The position numbers and the translations under genes are program-made. Positions 6,093 to 12,841 of a stretch of DNA of 31,365 bases are shown here, piece by piece; within the stretch, counting starts at the first letter, position 1; each line of letters opens with the position of its first letter. The DNA comes from a virus: the IMG/VR virus record IMGVR_UViG_3300009285_016359, positions 1 to 31,365 of that record, one strand, 5' to 3'. The notes under the pieces were generated by a model that made no database searches, was not told the origin of the DNA, and saw only the letters and a program-made list of their open reading frames with translations.

Positions 6093-6557
6093 TTAAGGTT
6101 CCTTCTCCACCTTGGGATGGTCGTCTACGATTTCGACGGAGTAAGCGAGTACAGGCTTCCCAGTCCCAAGAAAAACCCGCACCGGAAACACGCGCGTTCC
6201 GGCATCGAGCATCTTTTCAATTTCACTTAGTTGGATTTGCATCTTTTCTACCTCGGGCATTTTGTAATCCTTCGGTAGAAACGCGTCGCCAATTGTGAGT
6301 TGCAGTCCAATGAACTCACGAACCTGAACCTGCTGTACTTCCTCTATAGTAACAAGCGGCGCGTCTAACAAATCGGTGAATTTGTAGATAGGCACGGTGG
6401 AGTTTAACACCGTAGCGGTAATATCGTGGGCTTGCTTAGACTCTAGCTGCTTCACTCTACAGTCAAAAACTGCTACGATCATAATTGCGGCGAGTAGAAT
6501 AAACGCAGCAATCGCCCAGCCTGTCCACCATTCTTCATAGTTGTTTTCCTTGTTCAT
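6093..6557 (-). CDS. single-pass membrane protein (154 aa)
   Basis: The ATG at 6557 follows TTAAGGAGAATAGACC. Residues about 13-31 (GWAIAAFILLAAIMIVAVF) form one clear membrane segment after a short acidic N-terminus. The following 120 residues are soluble, starting with a short charged helix (RVKQLESKQAHD). With no signal-peptidase motif, an N-in/C-out inner-membrane anchor is likely. No family is recognised; superinfection-exclusion or host-envelope functions are common for such phage proteins, but that is only inference. Confidence 0.65.
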   Translation of the reverse strand: MNKENNYEEWWTGWAIAAFILLAAIMIVAVFDCRVKQLESKQAHDITATVLNSTVPIYKFTDLLDAPLVTIEEVQQVQVREFIGLQLTIGDAFLPKDYKMPEVEKMQIQLSEIEKMLDAGTRVFPVRVFLGTGKPVLAYSVEIVDDHPKVEKEP

Positions 6558-6579
6558 GGTCTATTCTCCTTAAAAGTGT

Positions 6580-7359
6580 TTACTCTTCACCAATCTCCGC
6601 TACAGGTGACTTGCGTTTTCCTTGTTGATAATCACGAAGGCGTTGTGCTTGGGCCCTACTAAGCCCTTTACACTTGATGAAGGTTTCTACAAGAACCGCA
6701 TCGTCTGTACAGTACTTTAGAACTTTTGGAATATGTTCGTCTCCCCATCTAAGATGCTTTACAAACGCTTGCAGGATTACCTTAATCGTGTCATTAGCCA
6801 CATCTGCCTTTGGAAGTTTTACCTCCACTACATAGTCTAAAACATTATGATACTGCTTGTCTTGATGATGTTCTATCTCATCGTGCAACTGCGGTGCAAG
6901 CAGTATACCTGCTGTAATTACGTTGTAGGGGAAAAGATGATCGGCTTCGTACATAATAGTTGCAAGTAACTCGGGGGAGTGCCATGCAAAATTGCTGAGG
7001 TTATCGAGACTGTGCGGATCGAAAATGGCTCCTTTCGTGTTACTATGGTAGAAGTTTACTCCGTATAGATTAGCCCCACGGAAGTCGCAGCGTTCTATGT
7101 TTGATAATTCTAGATTTGCATTTGCTAAGTCAGCACCACGAAAACTAGCCCCCTGTGCAGACGCGTACGCTAAGTTTGCGCCGCACAGTTTCATTCCATC
7201 GAAACACAAACCCTGTACGGACATGGCATTGAGATACACACGAGAAAGGTCGGCCTTATCCATTATTGCGTGCTGAACGCATGTATAATAATGGCCGTCG
7301 GGTACGTCCTTAGCTTCATAAATTACAGTTGGGTCAAGGCTGCAGCTAGTCAGTTTCAT
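6580..7359 (-). CDS. pentapeptide-repeat protein (259 aa)
   Basis: The ATG at 7359 overlaps the upstream stop (ATGA) and follows AAAGGAGAATAAGCC. Residues about 31-115 contain consecutive A(D/N)LxX-type pentapeptides (KADLS, CGANLAYAS, GASFRGADLANANLE, CDFRGANLYGVNF, GAIFD), which fold as a right-handed quadrilateral beta helix. A non-repeat helical domain of about 140 residues follows. Some pentapeptide proteins mimic DNA and protect gyrase, but many have other roles and this one has only about nine repeats. The function of the C-terminal domain is unknown. Confidence 0.85.
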   Translation of the reverse strand: MKLTSCSLDPTVIYEAKDVPDGHYYTCVQHAIMDKADLSRVYLNAMSVQGLCFDGMKLCGANLAYASAQGASFRGADLANANLELSNIERCDFRGANLYGVNFYHSNTKGAIFDPHSLDNLSNFAWHSPELLATIMYEADHLFPYNVITAGILLAPQLHDEIEHHQDKQYHNVLDYVVEVKLPKADVANDTIKVILQAFVKHLRWGDEHIPKVLKYCTDDAVLVETFIKCKGLSRAQAQRLRDYQQGKRKSPVAEIGEE

Positions 7360-7589
7360 GGCTTATTCTCCTTTGCCTTTGCGGAATGAAAGTTCGGGCA
7401 GCTTGGTGCATTTTCGTATACGAACGACAGTTCAAATTCGGTTGCCGCATAACAAGAACTCCCTGCAAGGCGTCCATCACCCCACATAGACGCGCGGCGG
7501 CAAAACCCATACTCTCTTCCAGTACGGTATGTCTTTTTAGAATTCATGTACCACGCACAATCCTTACAGCATGTATTCTTGGTACTCAT
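7356..7589 (-). CDS. cysteine-rich small protein, probable metal binding (77 aa)
   Basis: The ATG at 7589 follows GAGGAGAATAAACGAG. Six cysteines (7, 8, 11, 30, 46, 64), with CCKDC near the N-terminus and paired aromatic/basic residues, suggest a zinc- or iron-sulfur-stabilised fold. The order CxxC(A/W)...GFCRR...SSCY...PSCPNF resembles short phage metal-binding proteins, but no family can be named. The stop codon overlaps the start of the pentapeptide-repeat gene (ATGA). Confidence 0.6.
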   Translation of the reverse strand: MSTKNTCCKDCAWYMNSKKTYRTGREYGFCRRASMWGDGRLAGSSCYAATEFELSFVYENAPSCPNFHSAKAKENKP

Positions 7590-7604
7590 CTCGTTTATTC
7601 TCCT

Positions 7605-7991
7605 CTACGGTGTAAAGTCAAGTACAATGTCGTCTGCATAAAGCGGTTGTGTCCAACGCCGACCATTTACATTTGTGATAACTCTGCTCCACCCATTGAT
7701 CTTCATGTTAGAGTATAGAATATGTCGGTCACGTTCACCTACTTCTTCAAGTGTCTCTACCAGTCCACCCAGGTAGAAAACTCCACTTCTCTCTGCTTCA
7801 TGGCTGTCTAGTTCGTCATCGCTTCGTTCCCGTGTAATAAATTGAAAGGCGTACGCACAGCGGCCAAACTGCTCGAAAAGGGCGCGTGCCATTGCTACCG
7901 CTTTATCTACATCCCAACTGTCGATGGGGCGTTCTGTTTGGTCGGCTACTATCACCCCAGGGTACAAGAACACCACAAAATGCTTCTTCAT
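7605..7991 (-). CDS. hypothetical protein (128 aa)
   Basis: The ATG at 7991 overlaps the upstream gene's TGA as ATGA and follows AAAGGACGGTGGGCAA. It starts with a beta-rich segment (MKKHFVVFLYPGVIVADQ), continues with a helix (DVDKAVAMARALFEQFG), another strand (CAYAFQFITRER) and acidic loops. This alternating order suggests a small alpha/beta domain. No catalytic motif or family is recognised. Confidence 0.65.
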   Translation of the reverse strand: MKKHFVVFLYPGVIVADQTERPIDSWDVDKAVAMARALFEQFGRCAYAFQFITRERSDDELDSHEAERSGVFYLGGLVETLEEVGERDRHILYSNMKINGWSRVITNVNGRRWTQPLYADDIVLDFTP

Positions 7992-8512
7992 TTGCCCACC
8001 GTCCTTTCTTCCAGCGCCTTGCCTAGTGCAATAATATCATCAACCGCGAAGACATATTCGCCGATGTCTATTGCGTTACTGTGACCAAGAGACGGTCGCG
8101 GAAAAAAGACAGGAGGTGAACCTTTAACCTGCTTCAGCATGTGTATTGCGGGCAACGGTTTGTCTTCGCAGATTTTGGGCTTGCCCGCGTCCGCATAGCC
8201 CCGCCGTACAATACCGATAACCTGATGGCATGTATCGCAGATCAAGCCATCGCCCGCAGAATCGTGCGCGACCTTTCGGTGCGGGTCTAATTTGTCCACC
8301 CACAGAGACCCATCTAATGAAGACCGAATTATGTACCACAGCGCGGCTAGTTGGGGTTTCGTTAGGCACAGTTCAACCCTGTCGTCGGCTTCAGCTTCAT
8401 CGAATAGACGGCGGAGTTCACCCAAACTTCTGTATCTGTCTGTTGTATCGTCCTGCCAACACAATAATTCACGCACATTCTCAATCGGCACCTTCACATG
8501 ATCTCTTCCCAT
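7988..8512 (-). CDS. hypothetical protein with CxxC knuckle (174 aa)
   Basis: The ATG at 8512 follows ACGGAGAATGAATC. The N-terminal half (residues 1-75) is helical and acidic (LGELRRLFDEAEADDRVEL). Residues about 92-96 read CDTCH, a single zinc knuckle or redox CxxC, and a later cysteine (KICEDK) could complete a site. The C-terminal region contains a short strand-helix unit (EYVFAVDDIIALGKALEER). No family is recognised. It is coupled to gene 7605..7991 by ATGA. Confidence 0.65.
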   Translation of the reverse strand: MGRDHVKVPIENVRELLCWQDDTTDRYRSLGELRRLFDEAEADDRVELCLTKPQLAALWYIIRSSLDGSLWVDKLDPHRKVAHDSAGDGLICDTCHQVIGIVRRGYADAGKPKICEDKPLPAIHMLKQVKGSPPVFFPRPSLGHSNAIDIGEYVFAVDDIIALGKALEERTVGK

Positions 8513-8515
8513 GAT

Positions 8516-8794
8516 TCATTCTCCGTTCTGTTTATGACCTTTTAGACCGCGTACCATTTGGTAAAATTGTGTCCGCGTAAGTGGCGTAGCTCCATGTACA
8601 ATCGCTTCCCTGCGCTTGGTAGTATTCAAATCGAAATGTGGAATAGAGGTACTTTGTATCCAATCCCCGCGCAATCCGATACTCGCTGCAAACGTGAGGA
8701 GCTCCTCCTCAGTGTCGGCAATGAGGTGGCAAGAACGATTGTATCTCCACCTTGCGTTCGGTACGCACGGCACTAAGTCGTCAACGTACACCAT
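8516..8794 (-). CDS. DUF4031-like protein (92 aa)
   Basis: The sequence shows the features I associate with DUF4031: an initial MVYVDDL strand, CHLIADTEEELLTFAASIGL, then W-Q and a PHFDL segment followed by a basic helix (TTKRREAIVHGA). Members are short proteins of about 80-110 residues, common in phages and actinobacteria, with no established activity. The conserved D, H and Y/F positions could form a catalytic or metal site, but this is unproven. The start at 8794 lies 13 nt after the upstream stop with only a weak site, so translation may depend on coupling. Confidence 0.75.
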   Translation of the reverse strand: MVYVDDLVPCVPNARWRYNRSCHLIADTEEELLTFAASIGLRGDWIQSTSIPHFDLNTTKRREAIVHGATPLTRTQFYQMVRGLKGHKQNGE

Positions 8795-8807
8795 GTATAC
8801 TTACTCA

Positions 8808-9008
8808 TTAAAGGAATTCCCATCCTATCGATTCGCATTGCGGGCACCAGAGTAGTGTGTCTTCATCGGGGTCTACTCCAAGCAACTCGTCGTAGTATCC
8901 CACCCAATCACATCCTTGGCAATGAATACGTGGGCATTTTCTGCCCCCGTCAAATTGGTGCGAGAATTCCGGCGCTCCGATTTGCTCCGCGTGTTCTGGT
9001 GCTCCCAT
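8808..9008 (-). CDS. zinc-ribbon protein (66 aa)
   Basis: ATG at 9008 is chosen because AAAGGAGCC precedes it; the longer ORF to 9071 would overlap the upstream gene. The pattern C25-x4-C30-x2-C33 ... C55-x2-C58 (HCQGC and WCPQC) is a two-knuckle zinc ribbon with an acidic loop between the knuckles. Such small ribbons usually bind nucleic acid or act in protein contacts. No specific family is recognised. Confidence 0.65.
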   Translation of the reverse strand: MGAPEHAEQIGAPEFSHQFDGGRKCPRIHCQGCDWVGYYDELLGVDPDEDTLLWCPQCESIGWEFL

Positions 9009-9030
9009 TGCAAAGGCTCCTTTCTGTATA

Positions 9031-10134
9031 CTAGAAGCTATAGTCACTGTCGTCTTGCAGATGGGACGCAAACTCTACAATACGCGGTGCTATATCGTCG
9101 TCCAGGATATGTGCATCGTAGCCACAATGCTCCGCGAGTGCCTTGCGTGCCAATCGAATCCGTCCACGGGCATGATACAGGTATTCGTTGATTTTTACAT
9201 ATTTTTCTAAGAGTTCTTTGTATTCAATTATCGACTGTACAGGAGACATCCCAATGGCCTTCTCCACATCCTTGGACCATCCAGTGATCTCCACCAACTG
9301 TGCGTGCGTTTCAATGTACCGTTCATTGAGTTCCTTGTACGCATGCTTCTCGACCTCCAATGCGGTTTCAGCGTACTGAATCGCCTCTTTTTGCTCAATT
9401 AGGATACGTTGAATTATGACGGGAAGCGACTCGTCATCGCTGCTGTCAGATTCACCTATCGCTCCATGACATTCGCGGAGAATTGCCAAAGCCCTGGCAC
9501 CTTGTTCGGCATCAGACAGCGGAGCGCGCCAGTTATACGGTGAAAGCCAATCTGCGCCTGGGCGCATCAGTTCGATTTTTGTGTGTAGTGCACTGAACAT
9601 ATCGCGGCACTTGTCCACGGAGCGTGTCGCGTAGTCATAGTCCCCAAAGATACCAAACAGCTCGGCATTCTCCCACTTGAGCTCCGATATGATCTGCTGT
9701 GCCTGGGGCAGGGTAAGGTTGGGTATGCAGCCGGATGCGTCAAGGCGCTCTTGCGCGGAAGCTAGATGCTCTGTGGCCTCTTGTGGGCTGACTTCCGGCG
9801 TGGATACCTCTGGTATAGTTGCTGTCCGTACGGTTGCACCGTTCTCGGTGGACTCCTCCTGTGCAACTTCGGACTTATATACATCTTTACAACGCTGATT
9901 TGTGCTGTAATGCACCTCGTCAACTGTTATGGATATATCGCCATAGAGTGTAATTTTCACGCCGTTACTGAATTGCAACATGTATTCCGTGGCGTTAGCG
10001 CGAGGTTCGTATGCGCGCGAAAATGAAGTCATACCTACACCGGGCTCCAAGCAGCGTCGTATACCAGCATCCATCGCTTCTTGTATACCGCTATCCCAAC
10101 AAACAAGTTCTTCTGCCGATACTGGTTTTGACAT
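9031..10134 (-). CDS. large coiled-coil protein of unknown function (367 aa)
   Basis: The ATG at 10134 directly follows the TGA of gene 10135..10362, whose last codons contain the AAGGAGGGTGG site. Residues 1-90 look like a small beta domain (MLQFSNGVKITLYGDISITV). Residues about 90-125 are a low-complexity, threonine/glutamate-rich linker (STPEVSPQEATEH). The rest is mainly helical with long charged coiled-coil stretches (QKEAIQYAETALEVEKHAYK, LNERYIETHAQL). It is the largest gene in this operon. Ead/Ea22-type phage proteins have similar charged composition, but I cannot support that assignment. Confidence 0.65.
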   Translation of the reverse strand: MSKPVSAEELVCWDSGIQEAMDAGIRRCLEPGVGMTSFSRAYEPRANATEYMLQFSNGVKITLYGDISITVDEVHYSTNQRCKDVYKSEVAQEESTENGATVRTATIPEVSTPEVSPQEATEHLASAQERLDASGCIPNLTLPQAQQIISELKWENAELFGIFGDYDYATRSVDKCRDMFSALHTKIELMRPGADWLSPYNWRAPLSDAEQGARALAILRECHGAIGESDSSDDESLPVIIQRILIEQKEAIQYAETALEVEKHAYKELNERYIETHAQLVEITGWSKDVEKAIGMSPVQSIIEYKELLEKYVKINEYLYHARGRIRLARKALAEHCGYDAHILDDDIAPRIVEFASHLQDDSDYSF

Positions 10135-10362
10135 TCACCCACCCTCCTTGGGCTTGTTATCTAAATTCACTTCTATAAAGCATTGTTCGCAATGATGATG
10201 CCACTTCCCTCTTTCATGAGATGGGTCCGGGATAATCCACCACCCCATGTCCTTGATCTTCTGGATAGCTTCCATGAACTCCATGACCAGCACGATTTCC
10301 TGCCGTCCGCACAGATTGCAGCGGATGGTAAATCCCGGATACGGCTTGCGATGCTTAATCAT
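10135..10362 (-). CDS. small zinc-finger protein (75 aa)
   Basis: The ATG at 10362 overlaps the stop of gene 10359..10664 as ATGA. Cysteines occur as CNLC (residues 15-18) and, after 40 residues, HHHCEQC (55-61), a four-cysteine zinc site around a helix (MEFMEAIQKIKDMG). The basic N-terminus (MIKHRKPYPGF) supports nucleic-acid binding. It has no obvious independent Shine-Dalgarno, so expression probably depends on coupling. Confidence 0.6.
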   Translation of the reverse strand: MIKHRKPYPGFTIRCNLCGRQEIVLVMEFMEAIQKIKDMGWWIIPDPSHERGKWHHHCEQCFIEVNLDNKPKEGG

Positions 10363-10664
10363 AGTGTACCGTTGATGTAAATAGCGGCTGTAGTAGCACC
10401 CAAAATGGCTCCAATCCAGAATATATATATCATATACACTGCTATTGTACGACCATACTGTGGCGTCACTATCATAAACGAGGCCGAATCCAGTGTCCGC
10501 ATCGCGCTATGCTTGACTGAGCACAAGGGGCATTCTCGAACAAACCACGGCGAGCCCTCCACGGCGTCGTCAGGTCGGTACGCGAGCAACGAGCCTCCGC
10601 AATGCGCGCAGTTAGCGTGCGTTGTTACGACCGGGCCGTCCTTAACCACTGTGTCTCTTTTCAT
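10359..10664 (-). CDS. zinc-ribbon membrane protein (101 aa)
   Basis: ATG at 10664 follows AGAGGAGCGAGCGAC; a longer ORF to 10721 would start upstream of the predicted transcription start. C19-x2-C22 (CAHC) and C45-x2-C48 (CPLC) form a zinc ribbon, followed by a membrane segment at residues about 72-97 (IAVYMIYIFWIGAILGATTA). The order suggests a cytoplasmic ribbon anchored by its C-terminus in the inner membrane. It is the first gene of the minus operon running to 4.8 kb. Function unknown. Confidence 0.65.
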   Translation of the reverse strand: MKRDTVVKDGPVVTTHANCAHCGGSLLAYRPDDAVEGSPWFVRECPLCSVKHSAMRTLDSASFMIVTPQYGRTIAVYMIYIFWIGAILGATTAAIYINGTL

Positions 10665-10686
10665 GTCGCTCGCTCCTCTTTTTCGC

Positions 10687-10716
10687 TTGACATTCTCTCT
10701 GCCTATCCGGTATAGT
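10687..10716 (+). promoter_or_regulatory. plus-strand promoter for genes 10743-12835
   Basis: TTGACA (10687-10692), 18 bp spacer and TATAGT (10711-10716) give a start near 10723, just ahead of the GGAGG of gene 10743..11090. Its -10 box overlaps that of the opposing promoter. Confidence 0.85.
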
Positions 10717-10740
10717 ACCAAACAATCTGGAGGTTGTCAA
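10712..10740 (-). promoter_or_regulatory. minus-strand promoter for genes 10664-4806
   Basis: On the minus strand TTGACA (10735-10740), 17 bp and TACTAT (10712-10717) give a start near 10705. It is face to face with the plus promoter; five of six -10 positions are shared inside GGTATAGTACC. The two cannot be occupied together. Confidence 0.7.
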
Positions 10741-10742
10741 GC

Positions 10743-11090
10743 ATGAAATTGAACGTAAACCCGATACACCCCGAGTGGTGCGTCCATCTCAACAGCTTAA
10801 CCTACGAATCGGCACAGGTATGGCTGTCAACATTAACCGGACGCTCCGAATTTTTGACCGAAGAGGAGATACTATGCCACGACAAATGGCCCTTTGGATG
10901 GGCCATCCATAAGCGCAGCGGTGCCCGAGGAAAACGACCTTCGTACTTCGTGGTGTATTCGCACCGTTGCCCGCAACAAATCGTCGTGGAGGGTGCATCC
11001 TTACGCAGGGTGGTAATGTCCGCATTGATTATCGCGTTGACGAACCAAGAGGTGCTGGGCGGTGCGTACAAAAAGAAAGGAAAACTGTAG
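10743..11090 (+). CDS. hypothetical protein (115 aa)
   Basis: ATG at 10743 lies 9 nt after GGAGG; an in-frame TTG at 10734 overlaps that site and is rejected. It is the first gene of the plus operon to 12835. The protein reads MKLNVNPIHPEWCVHLNSLT, with a basic central stretch (HKRSGARGKRPSYFVVYSHR) and a C-terminal hydrophobic helix (VVMSALIIALTNQEVL) that is probably buried rather than membrane spanning. No family is recognised. Confidence 0.65.
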   Translation: MKLNVNPIHPEWCVHLNSLTYESAQVWLSTLTGRSEFLTEEEILCHDKWPFGWAIHKRSGARGKRPSYFVVYSHRCPQQIVVEGASLRRVVMSALIIALTNQEVLGGAYKKKGKL

Positions 11091-11092
11091 CA

Positions 11093-11629
11093 ATGGAAGA
11101 CCTAAGACTCCGTGTAGTAAACGTCAGGCATGGTATTCATGTGGGCCATCGTGACGCATGCGATGCTGGAGCAGGGGAGCATATGCACACTCTGCACATC
11201 TGGCGCAAAGACATGCACCCATTAAGCTCCTGTCGGATTTGCCAAAACGTAATGGCGAGCGAGCACCCGTTACGCGAAGGGGATTGTATACTGGAGTATC
11301 AAGATGGGGATAGCTTTGCGGAGGCTCGGATATTAGGTGCCGTACATACACAGTTTGATCAGCAAGCAACATTCGACTACCTATACGACTGGTTTACGCT
11401 GGGGCACTGCAATGATGCTGTGTTTGTTCATTGCACCGTAGGGCAGACCCGCGGACCCACGTTGGCGTTCTTCGGTAAACTTGCACGCGGTGCTACGTTA
11501 GCGGAGGCTATGGGCGACGTGTTCAGCGCCACGTACCAGTCCAGAGGAATAGCGGTAAACTGGTGTTTGGACCCTGTATCGGAGATTGTGGTGTATTTTT
11601 CAAGGCGCGGACTTCTAAATGCCGTATAA
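11093..11629 (+). CDS. dual-specificity/tyrosine phosphatase-like protein (178 aa)
   Basis: ATG at 11093 follows AAAGGAAAACTGTAGCA; a longer ORF from 10967 would overlap the upstream gene. The segment FVHCTVGQTRGPTLAF contains the cysteine-phosphatase signature HC(x)5R (H113, C114, R120) after a hydrophobic strand and before a helix, as in dual-specificity phosphatases. An upstream CRIC pair (residues 47-50) is unusual for the family. Usual DSP cores are about 140-180 residues, so the size fits. The usual S/T after the arginine is G121, so activity is uncertain. Substrate unknown; RNA or protein phosphate are both possible. Confidence 0.65.
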   Translation: MEDLRLRVVNVRHGIHVGHRDACDAGAGEHMHTLHIWRKDMHPLSSCRICQNVMASEHPLREGDCILEYQDGDSFAEARILGAVHTQFDQQATFDYLYDWFTLGHCNDAVFVHCTVGQTRGPTLAFFGKLARGATLAEAMGDVFSATYQSRGIAVNWCLDPVSEIVVYFSRRGLLNAV

Positions 11630-11978
11630 GAACGTCGCAGATAGATTAGAGCGTCAGTGCATGCGTGCATGGGCACAGCGTACAATGGCTATCGAACTAC
11701 TGGGCGGCGCGTGTGTGGATTGCGGCACGGACGATCCGCTTGTGCTGCACTTCGACCATATCGAGCGGAATGAAAAATTGTTCAACCTCGGCAAGATGTT
11801 CGGGCGCATATCCACCAAGAAGCTGTTGCCTGAGATACGGAAATGTGAGTTGTACTGCCGGGAGTGTCACTGGAAAAAGACGCGAAGCAACGGCGAGTTC
11901 TACACCAAATCGCGCGGCGTCTCTTGTGCGGAAGTTGACGACGACGAGTGGGACGCGCTTACAAAACCGAAACGATGA
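11619..11978 (+). CDS. small HNH-type endonuclease (119 aa)
   Basis: The start overlaps the phosphatase-like gene by 11 bp. The motif order is C32-x2-C35 (CVDCG), LHFDH (H44, D46, H47), then CELYC...RECHWKKT (C76, C80, C83, H84), which matches zinc-stabilised HNH nucleases in which the HFDH histidine and the final H/K residues form the beta-beta-alpha-metal site. The sequence between H47 and C76 (EKLFNLGKMFGRISTKKLLP) is typical of short phage HNH proteins whose targets are unknown. It may be a homing nuclease or a DNA-processing enzyme. Confidence 0.8.
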   Translation: MPYKNVADRLERQCMRAWAQRTMAIELLGGACVDCGTDDPLVLHFDHIERNEKLFNLGKMFGRISTKKLLPEIRKCELYCRECHWKKTRSNGEFYTKSRGVSCAEVDDDEWDALTKPKR

Positions 11979-11990
11979 AGGAGCGGGCAG

Positions 11991-12281
11991 ATGAAGAAGC
12001 CACAGGCTAAGAAAAAGCCTAAAACGAACTACTACTTGCAATTACACGCGCAGTTGCTACGCGACGCACGGAAGCTGTGTGAAGAGTTGCGCACACGGCA
12101 TCGCGTAGCCATGTGGGTATATCCAGCGGACACGATCAAAAAGAATACATGGTGGCTGATCGATTTGCGGGAGCGCGTGCAGGCTGCGGATCAGTTAGGC
12201 TATGAAGTTCACCTTGAAGTTGACGAGCGCGGCGGGTTGCGTGTTACGTATGTAAAGAAGGTAGACATTCCAGACCTTTAA
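11991..12281 (+). CDS. small basic hypothetical protein (96 aa)
   Basis: The ATG at 11991 follows GAAGGAGCGGGCAG. The N-terminus is very basic (MKKPQAKKKPKTNYY), followed by helices (LLRDARKLCEELRTRH) and beta strands (AMWVYPADTIKKNTWWLI; GLRVTYVKKV). This mix suggests a small nucleic-acid-associated fold, but no family is recognised. It sits between the HNH nuclease and the adenine methyltransferase, with no overlap to either. Confidence 0.6.
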   Translation: MKKPQAKKKPKTNYYLQLHAQLLRDARKLCEELRTRHRVAMWVYPADTIKKNTWWLIDLRERVQAADQLGYEVHLEVDERGGLRVTYVKKVDIPDL

Positions 12282-12301
12282 CCATAAGGGAGCGTGAAAC
12301 A

Positions 12302-12835
12302 ATGGGAAAATCCAATCGGAGCGAATGGCGTACTCCGCCTGTGTTTGTCGATCTGGTTGTAAAGCGCATGCTGCTTACAGTCGATGTATGTGCAACTAAA
12401 AATAACTCGGTATTGCCGGTGTACATTACACCGGAGATGGATGCACTTTCTGCAAATACGCGTTGGTGCGTTGTGGCTAAGGAGCGTCACGTCACGCCAA
12501 GATTCTATTGTAATCCGCCCTATGACGACGTGATGCCGTGGATTAACGCGTGTTTTCGGCATACCAGGTTGTTGGGTGCCGTCGCGTTTCTATTGCTGCA
12601 CGATAACTTCAGCGCACCGTGGTTTGAGGAACTAATGCGATGCGCTAATGAAATCTGGCTGCTGCAACCGCGCATAGCGTTTCTACCGCCACCGGATGTC
12701 AAGGAATCTACTAATTCACGGTCGAGTATGTTGGCGGTGTTCGGCTTGGAGGGAAGCCGCACGGTCCCAAATGCAGGCAGGGAAAAATCGGCGGACATCT
12801 TATGCTACAACTGGAAAGCGGGAAAATTCTTATAG
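12302..12835 (+). CDS. phage-type N6-adenine DNA methyltransferase (177 aa)
   Basis: The ATG follows AAGGGAGCGTGAAACA. The protein matches the phage Dam family layout: W9-R-T-P-P at the N-terminus, VDVCAT at residues 27-32 for SAM binding, and catalytic NPPY at residues 71-74 (FYCNPPYDD). A hydrophobic strand (GAVAFLLLHDNFSAPWF) and the terminal FGLEG region follow. The length of about 180 residues is normal. It transfers a methyl group to adenine N6 in DNA and may protect phage DNA from host restriction. The last gene of the plus operon, it ends 6 bp from the convergent primase gene. Confidence 0.85.
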   Translation: MGKSNRSEWRTPPVFVDLVVKRMLLTVDVCATKNNSVLPVYITPEMDALSANTRWCVVAKERHVTPRFYCNPPYDDVMPWINACFRHTRLLGAVAFLLLHDNFSAPWFEELMRCANEIWLLQPRIAFLPPPDVKESTNSRSSMLAVFGLEGSRTVPNAGREKSADILCYNWKAGKFL

Positions 12836-12841
12836 CTAGTT

